Positions 9,727 to 18,647 of a stretch of 64,000 bases of DNA are shown here, piece by piece. The stretch is from JANLUX01 sp031366005 (GTDB lineage: Bacteria > Bacteroidota > Bacteroidia > AKYH767-A > OLB10). The translations under genes were made by a program, and so were the position numbers. The stretch lies in assembly GCA_031366005.1 (NCBI GenBank), contig JANLZB010000019.1, forward strand, positions 37,059-101,058, given 5' to 3'. The first letter of the stretch is position 1, and every line of letters starts with the position of its first letter. Below the pieces are notes generated by a model that did not search any database, was not told the origin of the DNA, and saw only the letters and a program-made list of their open reading frames with translations.

Positions 9727-10563
9727 TTATTTTTTGGGAGCAAGTTCGCCAAACCAATAAGCAGAAGTAACTCCTCCGTCCATTAGAAAATCGCTGCCTG
9801 TAATAAATGCACCATCTTGTCCCAATAGCAAAGCTGCAACTGTTGCAACTTCATCAGGAGTTCCTGCTCGACCAACTGCTGAAACTTTAATCATGTTGCG
9901 ATAACCGTCTCCTCTTGGTCCGTTCAATTCATCTTTTGCAAGTGGAGTAATAATAATTCCTGGACTAATTGTATTCACTCTTGCACCACGCTTTCCCCAA
10001 CGCACTGCCTCTGCCATTACACGCAATGAATTACACCTTTTAGATAATTGATAAGCATGAAGTGAGTCAGTAACTTGATTTGGTTGAAGGAAATCAAGAG
10101 CAAGAAGTTCTTCAACTGGTGTAGTCGCCAACGCTTTGTTTTGTTCCTCTGTCAATGCAGGTAAGCGGTGTCCCGACATAGAAGCAATCACTACACCTGC
10201 TCCGCCTTGTGCAATCACATTTCCAAATTCTTCAAGTATGAGAGCAGTGCCATATAAATCTACTTTGAGAATTGTCGCTGGCGATGCTTGTGTTGGTGAA
10301 ACACCTGCTGCATTTATTAGTCCGCTAATACTTCCGATTTTCGTTGCTGTTTCAACAAGTGCGTGAACAGATTGTCTTGAAGAAATGTCAACTGTTGTTG
10401 TGCTTACTTCAAACCCTGCATCGCTTAAAGTTTTTGCAGCGGCTTCAGCGTTTGCTTGGTTTAGGTCACTCAATAAAATGTGTTTGCCCGAACCAACTCT
10501 TCTGGCAATAGCTAAACCTATTAAGCCCGAACCAATAACTACTATTACATTTTTGTCTGTCAT
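9727..10563 (-). CDS. SDR family NAD(P)-dependent oxidoreductase
   Basis: The 278-residue classical SDR has a glycine-rich cofactor motif (GSGLIGLAIAR at about 11-21), NAAG near the core strand, a Ser in IASMSG and the catalytic YxxxK in YQLSK. The C-terminal ITGSDFLMDGG motif is typical. It reduces or oxidises an alcohol/ketone with NAD(P)(H); the substrate is not readable. Only about 2 bp separate it from the next gene. It differs from the neighbouring SDR at 10662, so it is not a recent duplicate of that gene. Confidence 0.88.
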   Translation of the reverse strand: MTDKNVIVVIGSGLIGLAIARRVGSGKHILLSDLNQANAEAAAKTLSDAGFEVSTTTVDISSRQSVHALVETATKIGSISGLINAAGVSPTQASPATILKVDLYGTALILEEFGNVIAQGGAGVVIASMSGHRLPALTEEQNKALATTPVEELLALDFLQPNQVTDSLHAYQLSKRCNSLRVMAEAVRWGKRGARVNTISPGIIITPLAKDELNGPRGDGYRNMIKVSAVGRAGTPDEVATVAALLLGQDGAFITGSDFLMDGGVTSAYWFGELAPKK

Positions 10564-10661
10564 ATTTTTCTGTTTTTTTTCTATACGAATGGCAATAGTT
10601 CCAGTGATTTTAAAAAATGTTTTCTATCCATTGCCTTAAAGTCAAAACATGAAGCCAATAA

Positions 10662-11414
10662 TTATTGCGCCAAGTATCCACCATCCACATTATAATATGA
10701 GCCGGTTACAAATGAAGATTTATCGGAGTTAAGAAATAGTGCAAGTTCAGCTACTTCTTCTGATGTGCCCAGTCTTCCCATCGGGTGCATACCTTCCAGT
10801 GCTTTCATTGCTGCTGCATCCAAACTTTTTGTAAGTAACGGAGTAACGATATAACCGGGACCAATTGAGTTGATACGAATTTTTTTATCTGCGTATTCCA
10901 ATGCAGCAGCTTCAGTCAATCCAACTATTCCGTGTTTTGAAGCTACATAGGCAGGAGAACCTTTTGTTCCTACTTTGCCAAGTATCGAAGCAATATTTAC
11001 AATGCTTCCTCCACCTGAATTAAGCATGGCAGGAATTTGATAACGCAAACCATAAAATACTCCTGAAAGATTAATGGAGATTACTTTTTCCCAACTTTCA
11101 ATCGGATATTCTCCGGTAGGAAGTAATGGACCACCAATACCTGCATTGTTGACAGCAATATGAATTCCTCCAAATTGTTTAACGGCTTGCTCAACTACAT
11201 TTTTACTGTCATCAGGTTTTGAGGTGTCGGCTTTTACAAAAATTGCATCACCACCTTTTGATTTTATTTCTGTTACAGTTTCATTACCGCCTGTTTCATT
11301 CACATCTGAGATTACAATTTTTGCTGCTTCTGATGCATACAATATTGCTATTGCTTTGCCAATACCTGAACCGCCTCCGGTTACAATGGCTACTTTATTT
11401 TCTAATGTTTTCAT
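10662..11414 (-). CDS. SDR family oxidoreductase, glucose 1-dehydrogenase-like
   Basis: The 250-residue classical SDR carries VTGGGSGIGKAIA for NAD(P) binding, NNAGIGG, the catalytic Ser in NIASILG, YVASK for Tyr and Lys, and a C-terminal VDGGYLAQ. It resembles the 3-oxoacyl-ACP reductase/glucose dehydrogenase subgroup; the substrate is unknown. It lies between DoxX and the second SDR in a same-strand cluster with gaps of about 30-100 bp. A fragment of its 3' end is duplicated at 8450. Confidence 0.9.
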   Translation of the reverse strand: MKTLENKVAIVTGGGSGIGKAIAILYASEAAKIVISDVNETGGNETVTEIKSKGGDAIFVKADTSKPDDSKNVVEQAVKQFGGIHIAVNNAGIGGPLLPTGEYPIESWEKVISINLSGVFYGLRYQIPAMLNSGGGSIVNIASILGKVGTKGSPAYVASKHGIVGLTEAAALEYADKKIRINSIGPGYIVTPLLTKSLDAAAMKALEGMHPMGRLGTSEEVAELALFLNSDKSSFVTGSYYNVDGGYLAQ

Positions 11415-11441
11415 TTTGATTTATTTTTTTAAAAATTAAAA

Positions 11442-11936
11442 TTAGTTTCTGTTTCCCTGAACACTTAACTTTCCTGTTACTGTTTGATTACTATTTATAC
11501 TTGGTGCTATTAAAGCATCAACACTTGCGCTTCCGCCACCTGCTACAAGAGAAACAATTGCCAAAGCGAAAAGGAAAATAAAATATTCATACCCTTCTCC
11601 TTTGTTTGCTTCGCTGCTCCAGTTCATAAAGAAATTTAGATGCGAGGTGCTTACTACTCCGATAAAATTTACGATAACTGCAAATGCAGCAATTCTTGTT
11701 GCAAATCCGGTGATGAGAAACAACGCACCAAAAAACTCAATAAGAATTACAAGCATGGCAATAAGATAAGGCAAGCCAATAGTTCCTGTTAAAAATCCCA
11801 TAGTGTCATCAAAACCATAGCCACCGAACCATCCAAAAAGTTTTTGTGCTCCGTGAGCAAATATTACTACACCTAAAGCAACTCTTGTAATGAGTGCTAT
11901 CGTGTTTGTTGAATCTGTTGCAAATATTTTTTTCAT
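11442..11936 (-). CDS. DoxX family membrane protein
   Basis: The 164-residue protein has four hydrophobic segments and the DoxX pattern: ITRVALGVVIFAHGAQKLFGWFGGYG in the first helix-loop (quoted here as the region around residues 16-41), then LIEFFGALFLITGFATR. DoxX-like proteins are membrane components linked to quinone/thiosulfate redox systems and are frequent partners of SDR and pirin genes. Here it begins the SDR block and is followed by an SDR 27 bp downstream. Its role is inferred from family and context only. Confidence 0.87.
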   Translation of the reverse strand: MKKIFATDSTNTIALITRVALGVVIFAHGAQKLFGWFGGYGFDDTMGFLTGTIGLPYLIAMLVILIEFFGALFLITGFATRIAAFAVIVNFIGVVSTSHLNFFMNWSSEANKGEGYEYFIFLFALAIVSLVAGGGSASVDALIAPSINSNQTVTGKLSVQGNRN

Positions 11937-12001
11937 TTTTATTTATAGCCTGTTTAAATTTTTTAAATAGATTGAGTTATGAATAAGATAACATATAATT
12001 T

Positions 12002-12105
12002 GGATGCCCGGTAGAAATTTTAACCACATAGAACATAGTTAACATAGGTTTCACATAGCATTTTTCTATGTGTTATTTCTATTGTGACCTATGTTCTATG
12101 TGGTT
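12002..12105. repeat. 104-bp palindromic repeat, copy 1
   Basis: First of two adjacent copies starting GGATGCCC. Outer arms AACCACATAGAACATAG and CTATGTTCTATGTGGTT pair, and inside them CACATAG pairs with CTATGTG, so the unit can fold as a nested hairpin on either strand. Confidence 0.93.
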
Positions 12106-12209
12106 GGATGCCCTGTAGAAATTTTAACCACATAGAATATAGTTAACATAGGTTTCACATAGCATTTTTCTATGTGTTATTTCTATTGTGACCTATGTTC
12201 TATGTGGTT
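12106..12209. repeat. 104-bp palindromic repeat, copy 2 (tandem)
   Basis: Second head-to-tail copy of the 104-bp unit, with only about two base differences from copy 1 (CCCT for CCCG; GAAT for GAAC). The near identity indicates a recent tandem duplication. Confidence 0.93.
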
Positions 12210-12267
12210 CAAATGTGCTGTAAATTATTTTTTAAATTTTTATTCAAGCACTTATTCTTTTTAATAA

Positions 12268-12303
12268 AATCACTCCCGATAAGTAGTTTATCAAGGAGTG
12301 ATT
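12268..12303 (-). terminator. Hairpin terminator after the F420-reductase-like gene
   Basis: Outer stem AATCACTCC/GGAGTGATT and inner stem GATAA/TTATC form a long hairpin 12 bp past the stop codon at 12315. The U-tract on the minus strand is weak (ATTTTATT), so efficiency is uncertain. Confidence 0.7.
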
Positions 12304-12314
12304 ATTATGTTTTA

Positions 12315-12989
12315 TTAAATTGTTACTGTATTGGATGATTCAATTTTTGACTTTGCTTCTGATGCAGTAACAGTTTTGCCCAATGCACCAAGCTCATGCA
12401 GGTCGCCAAAAACTTCCATACGGATGGATTGATTAATGCCGCCAATCTTTACCGGTTCAAATCCATTGTCGCGAATAAGTTCTTCTATTGCTGCTTCTAT
12501 GCTTTTATCATCAGTAGCATAAAACTCAACTGCTTTTTCAGGTTGCTGAAATGCTGCACCTGCAAGTGAACCTGCCCCTAATGAGCCTAACGCTTTCACC
12601 AGCTTTGCACCTTTAGGAAGCATGGAAGAAAGAATTTCTCCTGACGATTCTTTTTCACCAATAATTTTTTTGAAGCCACCTTTATCATCAGGTGCAATTG
12701 GGTTAGAAGGGTCAACAATAATTTTACCCTGCAATTCAGTTGCGTAAGTTTTGAACAACTCCTGTATTACATTAAAGTAAACTGCAAATACAATAATATC
12801 TGCTGCTTTGATTGCATCAACAACTTCCATCGGGGTAACTTTATCACCCAGCTTTTCAGCAAGTTCTTTTGCTTTTTGAATTTCTTTGTTTGCAACAATA
12901 ATAGAACGACCACTTTTTACAAGGTTTGTGGCTACTGCAGATCCGATATTTCCAACACCGATAACTGCTACTTTTAATTTTTCTGACAT
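12315..12989 (-). CDS. NADPH-dependent F420 reductase-like oxidoreductase
   Basis: The protein of about 224 residues starts with a Rossmann motif (VAVIGVGNIGSAVA) and matches the F420 oxidoreductase NAD-binding domain family, with conserved DPSNP and the KALG(S)LGAGSLA stretch. Family members transfer hydride between NADP and a partner cofactor; Bacteroidota generally lack F420, so the true cofactor pair is unknown. I chose the ATG at 12989 (MSEKLK). An in-frame ATG at 13082 would add 31 residues encoded by a palindromic repeat and is unlikely. It is followed by a hairpin terminator. Confidence 0.85.
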   Translation of the reverse strand: MSEKLKVAVIGVGNIGSAVATNLVKSGRSIIVANKEIQKAKELAEKLGDKVTPMEVVDAIKAADIIVFAVYFNVIQELFKTYATELQGKIIVDPSNPIAPDDKGGFKKIIGEKESSGEILSSMLPKGAKLVKALGSLGAGSLAGAAFQQPEKAVEFYATDDKSIEAAIEELIRDNGFEPVKIGGINQSIRMEVFGDLHELGALGKTVTASEAKSKIESSNTVTI

Positions 12990-13057
12990 GGTTTTTTTTA
13001 TAATTGTTTGAATTTTATTTTTAAGGCGAATTAAGGATTGAATTAGCGATGATTTCT

Positions 13058-13149
13058 GAACCACATAGGACATAGAACACATAAGGCTTCACATAGATAT
13101 TGTTATTGCAGAAAGTATTTTTCTATGTGCTCTATGTCCTATGTGGTTC
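13058..13149. repeat. Dispersed copy of the CACATAG palindromic repeat
   Basis: A 92-bp relative of the 12.0-kb repeat pair. Arms GAACCACATAGGACATAG and CTATGTCCTATGTGGTTC are perfectly complementary over 18 bp, with a smaller internal CACATAG/CTATGTG pair. It fills the gap between the F420-reductase-like and SnoaL-like genes. Confidence 0.92.
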
Positions 13150-13186
13150 AAAGATTTCAACTCTTGATTCGCATTTTTAATTGTTG

Positions 13187-13780
13187 TTATTTACCTAATC
13201 CGATTTGGTTCATATAAGTTTGGTTATCCCAGAATAAATGTTCTTCTGTCATTGTTCCATCAGGTCCCCAAATTCCTATTGTACACATTGGCATATTAAA
13301 CGCTTTGCCCGTTGGCTGAATAAATTTTCCGTTTCCAATTGGCATCGGTTTGGTGAATGTTCCTTGAAATACTCCGGTAACTGCTGTCATGTTTCCTGAA
13401 CCAAAACGAATAGGATGTTCCTTAATCCTTGTGTCTGGTGCGTAAACAAACAGTGCCTTCATATCTTCAATGTGCTTTTCAAGCCCTGTTGTCATGTGTC
13501 CATCAGGCCAAAAAACTTTAATGTCTTGTGAATGACTTTCGTGAAAGCGTGCCCACTCCTGATTGCTGAACACTGTGTAATCAAGTGTGTCAAACTTTTG
13601 CAGATAGCCCGAAATGTTTGCATCGTTTGCTGCCAGTTGTGTGATTTGATTTCTCAGCGAATCAATTTCTCCATTGCTCGTAGAATTGTTTTCTTTGTTT
13701 GAGCAACTTGTAAAAGTTACTATTGCGGCAATCACTAAAAATGCTGCCATTGCTTTGATTGTTGTTGTTACTTTTTTCAT
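13187..13780 (-). CDS. SnoaL/NTF2-like domain lipoprotein
   Basis: The 197-residue protein has a lipoprotein signal ending at Cys26 (FTSC) and a short coiled linker (IDSLRNQITQLAAN). An NTF2-fold/SnoaL-like domain follows (WARFHESHSQDIKVFWPDG; MTEEHLFWDNQTYMNQIGL), matching the ester-cyclase-like family. Such domains bind small hydrophobic ligands or act as hydrolases or cyclases. It is likely in the periplasm or on the outer membrane. It is the promoter-proximal gene of the minus-strand redox cluster, downstream of the broken Crp/Fnr gene. Confidence 0.82.
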   Translation of the reverse strand: MKKVTTTIKAMAAFLVIAAIVTFTSCSNKENNSTSNGEIDSLRNQITQLAANDANISGYLQKFDTLDYTVFSNQEWARFHESHSQDIKVFWPDGHMTTGLEKHIEDMKALFVYAPDTRIKEHPIRFGSGNMTAVTGVFQGTFTKPMPIGNGKFIQPTGKAFNMPMCTIGIWGPDGTMTEEHLFWDNQTYMNQIGLGK

Positions 13781-14004
13781 GTTTGATTTTTTTTATAAAT
13801 GATTAATTAAATTCACGATGCAAAGGTGCGTTGGAAGACAGGGTTGCGCCAATGACCTGGTTTAAGAAATAGTCTTGATGTAGATTAAGATTTTAAGACC
13901 TTGCTGTCTAATTAAATCTTGGCAATTAAAAAAAACCGTACTAAGAACGAAAAGGGTGAACCTAAATAAAGATGCCAGTCTGATTATTGAAGCGTGACCA
14001 TTTA

Positions 14005-14613
14005 CTACCTGTGTGGCTTTACTCGTTTGCCCCGCAAGCGACTTAAAAACTCCGGTGTAACACCTAAGAAAGCAGCAATCTGAATTTGTGATAAGCGATT
14101 AACTAAGAGAGGATAAGTTTCTAAAAATGATTCATAACGCTCTTCTGCAGTAGAACTAATGTTCTGCATCAGCCGTTCCTGTAACCTGATATAAGCGTTC
14201 TCTACCAGTACTCTGAATACATGGTCAATTTTCGGAATGGAAGTATAAAGGAAGGTTAGTTCTTCATAACTCGCTTGTAATACAACGGTATCTTCAAGCG
14301 CATCAATATTTAATGCAGATGATTTACGCTTGTAAAAACTGCCAAGGTCATTTATCCAATAATTTTCAGTGGCAAATTAAAGTATGTGCGTGATGCCCTT
14401 ATCATCAATTTTATACATTCTCAAAAAACCGCTTATCACAAAATATATTTGTGTACATACATTTCCTTCCTGTAAAATAAACTGTCTTTTACGAAATAAT
14501 CTCGGATGAAATTTGGCAGCTATCAATTCCTTTTCTTCAGGATTCAATGGCATTAGTTTATCAAAGTAAATTATTAATGGTTCAACCGTGTTTTGTGATA
14601 AATTTTCTTTCAT
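14005..14613 (-). pseudogene. Crp/Fnr family transcriptional regulator with in-frame TAA
   Basis: The frame from ATG 14613 encodes a cyclic-nucleotide-binding-like N-terminal domain (FILQEGNVCTQIYFVISGF) and meets TAA at 14377-14379. The same frame then continues without another stop to TAG at 14005, encoding the rest of the beta-roll (FATENYWINDL), the dimer helix and a C-terminal HTH (LSQIQIAAFLGVTPEFLSRL). The family usually has Gln at the stop position, so CAA to TAA is the simplest explanation. Together the parts make a full-length ~202-codon regulator. It is either a recent pseudogene or a sequencing error. It probably controlled the adjacent redox cluster. Confidence 0.88.
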
Positions 14614-15127
14614 TCAGGAGTTATAAAAAAGATGTTATTCCGCTGGTAAATTTAATGATGCAATCTTAATAAAGTTTTTCTGCAAGCCTTAAACTCCACT
14701 CGCTCTTGTAGATGTGTAATCATAGAATTACAGAACTTGAAGAAAGTTTAATGAAGAAAATTTGTTTTAAAATATTTCATTTAATTGCTGCTTTCGGCAG
14801 TTTATTTTTTCTGTTCCATAAATTTTATCAGTGAACCTTTTCCGTTATGATATAATCCTTCCTTCAATTCAATTTCCCTTTCTTCTAATTCTATAATTTC
14901 ATAATTAGCAAAATCTGATTTTACGTTACCACTTATTTTCTGCGTCAAACAGCCTGAGAAATAATAAATGATCAAGTCAGCGAACTTCGTGGCATACCTA
15001 TTGCCTACTCCATGTGCATCTCAATGTGGGAATTGATGTAACTTGAATACGGAGTTTTAAACTTTTCTGTTTTTTAAAGAGTCCTGCATACACCGTGGTA
15101 ATAAACCACAAGTTTAAATTTAAAATT
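14614..15127. other. Intergenic region with no convincing gene
   Basis: About 510 bp between the broken Crp/Fnr gene and the DUF3494 gene. On the minus strand a frame stays open from about 14985 to a stop at 14802, with a hydrophobic run ending in YYFSGC like a lipobox, followed by an acidic, Glu-rich tail. It has no upstream start codon and looks like a decayed small lipoprotein gene; I do not call it. No promoter or RNA is evident. Confidence 0.4.
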
Positions 15128-15910
15128 ATGAAACAATCAAAGATGTTACCTGTTGCTGCTATGCTACTGGTATTACTAATGGGAAGTTGTAAGAAGGAAG
15201 ACAATACCACCTCTGAAGCAGGTATGACTTCCGGTATTTCTTCAGATGAAAGTGGCTTGAGACGCATGCCTGTAAACCTTGGGCTTGCAGGTTCTTTCGT
15301 GATCCTTTCTAAGTCTGGAATCACTGATGTTTATCCAACTGCAGTTACAGGAGATGTAGGTACAAGTCCTATTACTGGTGCTGCCATCCATCTCACATGC
15401 ACTGAAGTTTCGGGCGCTATTTACTCAGTTAATGCAGCAGGTCCGCTACCATGCAGAGTGACCAATGCTACCAGGTTAACTACAGCAGTGAGTAATATGC
15501 AAACTGCTTACACCAATGCAGCAGGACGGATGAACCCGGATTATGTAAACCTGGGAGCCGGAAATATTGGAGGAAGAACGCTTACAGCCGGATTATATAA
15601 ATGGACAACCGGTGTTCTTATTCCCACTGATATTACCCTTTCAGGAGGGCCCACAGCAGTATGGATATTCCAGGTTGCAGGTACACTTAAACTTAGCTCG
15701 GGAGCCAGAATAATCCTGACAGGTGGTGCAAAAGCAAAAAATATTTTCTGGCAGTCAGCAGGTGCAGTTACCCTGGGTACTACGAGTCATTTTGAAGGAA
15801 TTATTTTAGGTAAGACAGCTATAAATATGAAAACCGGTGCTACCATAAAAGGGAGAATGCTTGCTCAAACTGCAGTAACGCTGCAAATGAATACAGTAAC
15901 AAAGCCCTGA
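15128..15910 (+). CDS. Ice-binding-like DUF3494 lipoprotein
   Basis: The 260-residue protein has a lipoprotein signal ending in LLMGSC, then KKED. A complete DUF3494 (ice-binding protein) domain follows: LGLAGSFVILSKSGITD, a GDVGTSP motif, the inserted helix (TTAVSNMQTAYTNAAGR), and repeated beta-solenoid strands (GAVTLGTTSHFEGIILG; INMKTGATIKGRML). Family members bind ice or serve as surface adhesins; binding of ice is not proven by sequence. I chose ATG 15128 because the signal peptide starts there; an earlier in-frame ATG adds 11 hydrophilic residues. A terminator follows, so it is monocistronic. Confidence 0.92.
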   Translation: MKQSKMLPVAAMLLVLLMGSCKKEDNTTSEAGMTSGISSDESGLRRMPVNLGLAGSFVILSKSGITDVYPTAVTGDVGTSPITGAAIHLTCTEVSGAIYSVNAAGPLPCRVTNATRLTTAVSNMQTAYTNAAGRMNPDYVNLGAGNIGGRTLTAGLYKWTTGVLIPTDITLSGGPTAVWIFQVAGTLKLSSGARIILTGGAKAKNIFWQSAGAVTLGTTSHFEGIILGKTAINMKTGATIKGRMLAQTAVTLQMNTVTKP

Positions 15911-15935
15911 CAGGTTGGTTAAAAAAGAGTGATTG

Positions 15936-15971
15936 AATGTTGTTCCTCTAACAAGGGACAACATTTTTTTT
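15936..15971 (+). terminator. Terminator after the DUF3494 gene
   Basis: An 11-bp stem AATGTTGTTCC/GGGACAACATT (one G-T pair) with an 8-nt loop is followed by a run of eight T, 26 bp past the stop codon. Confidence 0.88.
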
Positions 15972-16194
15972 GCACTTATCCCACTATGGGCAATTGATTG
16001 CGCCTTAATAATATTTTATACATTTTATTATACAACATCAGGGCAACATGCATATAAATTAACAGACTAATAATGACTTGGTGATAGTTCATCAATAAGA
16101 TAAAAAAACACAGTTTAACAGACATTATGGGAGAATAGAAGAAAGAAAATGCGGGACAATAACCAATCTTGAAATGATAGAGAGCAAATAACAA

Positions 16195-16543
16195 TGGGAA
16201 AGCTTGACCACCTTAGTTAAAGTAATCAGCAGCAGAACCATTGACACAGAACAAAGCAAGGAAGAACGATACTTCATCTCCTGTCAAAATAAAGATGCAT
16301 TGCACTTTCAAAGTGCAATACGCAAACACTGGTCTATTGAAAATTCACTGCATTGGGTATTAGATGTGCAGTTTAACGAAGATCATATTAGAAAAAGAAA
16401 AGACAATGGGAGAAAATATGGTTATCGTTCGCAGAATAGCATTAAACAAACTTAAACTGCATCCCTTCAAAAGATTCGGAGTAAATAGTAAAGACTCAAA
16501 GCGGCTTATGATGATACGATCTTATTCCAGGCTTAAAAATTAA
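16195..16543 (+). pseudogene. ISAs1-family transposase remnant (C-terminal part, frameshifted)
   Basis: The frame to 16455 encodes the ISAs1 C-terminal catalytic region (RYFISC; RKHWSIENSLHWVLDVQF; FNEDHIRK). After about 16400 the homology moves to another frame, which reads ENMVIVRRIALNKLKLH and ends at TAA 16541. The N-terminal two thirds of the transposase and the inverted repeats are missing. It is a dead fragment showing that an IS once inserted between the DUF3494 and ABC transporter genes. Confidence 0.88.
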
Positions 16544-16700
16544 ATGCGTGTTGCCCTGATCAACTATCATATTCCAGCATATTAAAGATAGTGATTGTAG
16601 TTCTATCACATACAGGTGTTGTTACATTCAATAATTTAGTATTGGTTTAAACACTTAATCTTGTACTTTCAAGTGCTGAAAAATAATTTTTAATACAATA

Positions 16701-18596
16701 ATGGCAGGAAGAAACAGCTATACAAGTAACGGAAAACAAAAAGAGGAACCTGTTAAAGTTAAAATTTCGAAAGAGAGTTTACAGGAAGCGCTTATTCTTT
16801 TTACTTATTTAAAACCATATCGCGGTAAGTTTATTTTAAGCCTGGTGTTTATTGCGCTTTCAGCTTTTACAACCAGCCTGTTCCCGTTATTCCTTGGTAA
16901 AATGATTGATGCTGCGTCACCCGGTGCCGTAATGAGTGGAGGGAATTCTTTCAGTACTCAGTTCGGGTTTGGATTAAAGGATATTCACTGGAGCTTGAAT
17001 ACAACTTTATTATTAATATTTCTGCAATTAAGCATTCAAACTATTTTTTCTTTTATGCGTGTTTATCTGCTTACCGAAGTAGGAGAAAAAAGTCTGGCTG
17101 ACATGCGTAAAGATGTGTACAGTAAACTACTCAGCATGCCGATGAGTTTCTTTACCGAGAAAAGAGTGGGAGAGCTTAGCAATAGAATTTCAGCTGATTT
17201 ATCCCAAATTCAAGATGCAGTTTCATTTACTCTTGCTGAATTTTTGAGGGGGATATTTACCTTAATCATAGGGCTTGCATTTATTTTCTGGATCAGTACG
17301 GAGTTAGCGTTGGTGATGCTTGCAGTGGTGCCGGTGATTGCAATATTTGCAGTAATATTTGGAACACGAATAAGAAAAATGTCACGCAAAGCACAGGATC
17401 AATTAGCGGACAGCGGTACCATCGTGCAGGAAACCTTCCAGGGTATTTCGATTGTGAAAGCATTTACAAGCGAGTTTTATGAAATCAACCGTTATGTTAA
17501 AAGTATTTATGCGGTGGTGAATACGGCAATCAGCAATGCACGTTATCGTGGAGCATTTGTTTCATTCATGATTTTTAGTGTGTTTGGCACCATTGCATTT
17601 GTGATGTGGTATGGTGCAGGCATGATTCAGTCAGGGCAATTAACCATCGGCTCATTAACGATGTTTGTTATTTTCTCCATGTTTGTGGGAGGCACGTTTG
17701 CAGGTTTTGCGGATATGTTCAGTCAGTTACAAAAAATATTGGGAGCCACGCAGAGCATTCGCGAAATACTACGTAATAAGGGTGAGGCTGTAGAATTAAA
17801 ACAGGTGATTGTAGCGCCTGAATTTCAATTGAAAGGTAAAGTTAGGTTTGATCATATTGCATTCAGTTATCCAAGCCGGAAAGATGTGCCTGTATTAAAA
17901 GACGTTTCACTAATTGCAAACAATGGAGAGCAGATAGCCATAGTAGGTCCCAGCGGTGCGGGTAAAAGCACTATTGCTTCTTTATTGCTTAAATTTTATG
18001 AACCTGATAATGGTACTATATTTTTTGATGAACATCCTTCTGCAATGTTTCCACTTTCGCAATTACGTTTGCAAATGGCATTTGTGCCGCAGGATGTGAT
18101 TTTATTTGGCGGAAGCATTATGGAAAATATTGCATATGGAAAACCCGGTGCAGGCATTGATGAAATTATTGATGCATCGAAAAAAGCAAATGCGCATGAG
18201 TTTGTTTCGCGTTTCCCGGAGCAGTATGAAACAATTGTAGGGGAACGGGGGATTAAACTCAGTGGCGGCCAACGACAGCGGATTGCTATTGCACGTGCTA
18301 TTTTAAAAAATCCTGCAATTCTTATTTTAGATGAAGCTACTTCATCACTGGACAGTGAGAGTGAACAATTAGTGCAGGAGGCATTGGATAATTTGATGAA
18401 GGGACGCACTTCGTTTGTGATTGCGCACCGGCTTTCAACTATACGCAATGCTGATAAAATTGTATTGATAGATAAAGGCATAGTAAGCGAAAGCGGAACA
18501 CATAACCAACTGATGAGTCATAACGGTCTCTATCGAAAACTCAACGAAATGCAGTTTGAATTTGGAAGTATCACTCAATCTCCTCAGAAGATATAG
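16701..18596 (+). CDS. ABC exporter, fused permease and ATPase (MsbA/ABCB type)
   Basis: The 631-residue half-transporter has six membrane segments in the first ~340 residues. The nucleotide-binding domain has Walker A GPSGAGKST near 416, signature LSGGQRQR near 519, Walker B ILILDEA near 539 and the His loop IAHRLST near 574. It would homodimerise in the inner membrane and export lipids, peptides or drugs; the substrate is not identifiable. It stands alone between an IS remnant and a palindrome at 18648. The second ABC exporter in the window (50041) has the same layout but is clearly a different subfamily member. Confidence 0.92.
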   Translation: MAGRNSYTSNGKQKEEPVKVKISKESLQEALILFTYLKPYRGKFILSLVFIALSAFTTSLFPLFLGKMIDAASPGAVMSGGNSFSTQFGFGLKDIHWSLNTTLLLIFLQLSIQTIFSFMRVYLLTEVGEKSLADMRKDVYSKLLSMPMSFFTEKRVGELSNRISADLSQIQDAVSFTLAEFLRGIFTLIIGLAFIFWISTELALVMLAVVPVIAIFAVIFGTRIRKMSRKAQDQLADSGTIVQETFQGISIVKAFTSEFYEINRYVKSIYAVVNTAISNARYRGAFVSFMIFSVFGTIAFVMWYGAGMIQSGQLTIGSLTMFVIFSMFVGGTFAGFADMFSQLQKILGATQSIREILRNKGEAVELKQVIVAPEFQLKGKVRFDHIAFSYPSRKDVPVLKDVSLIANNGEQIAIVGPSGAGKSTIASLLLKFYEPDNGTIFFDEHPSAMFPLSQLRLQMAFVPQDVILFGGSIMENIAYGKPGAGIDEIIDASKKANAHEFVSRFPEQYETIVGERGIKLSGGQRQRIAIARAILKNPAILILDEATSSLDSESEQLVQEALDNLMKGRTSFVIAHRLSTIRNADKIVLIDKGIVSESGTHNQLMSHNGLYRKLNEMQFEFGSITQSPQKI

Positions 18597-18647
18597 ACGA
18601 AATACTGCAAATTCCTTTTTCACATCAATCAAAAACAATAAATATTC

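Noticed and set aside
12002..12209. Tandem repeats considered as a CRISPR array
   Set aside because: Only two 104-bp units joined directly, without unique spacers, and each is palindromic over its length; no cas genes are nearby.
12990..13082. N-terminal extension of the F420-reductase-like protein
   Set aside because: The extra 31 residues are translated from the CACATAG palindrome and adjoining A+T DNA; the Rossmann motif sits right after ATG 12989.
14802..14985. Short minus-strand frame with a lipobox-like YYFSGC
   Set aside because: No start codon precedes it and a stop lies just upstream; at best a decayed lipoprotein gene.
15976..16194. Minus-strand 72-codon frame
   Set aside because: Hydrophobic but featureless, placed between a terminator and an IS remnant; no family signature or promoter.
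17996..18481. Minus-strand 161-codon frame inside the ABC exporter
   Set aside because: Antisense shadow of the conserved ATPase domain.
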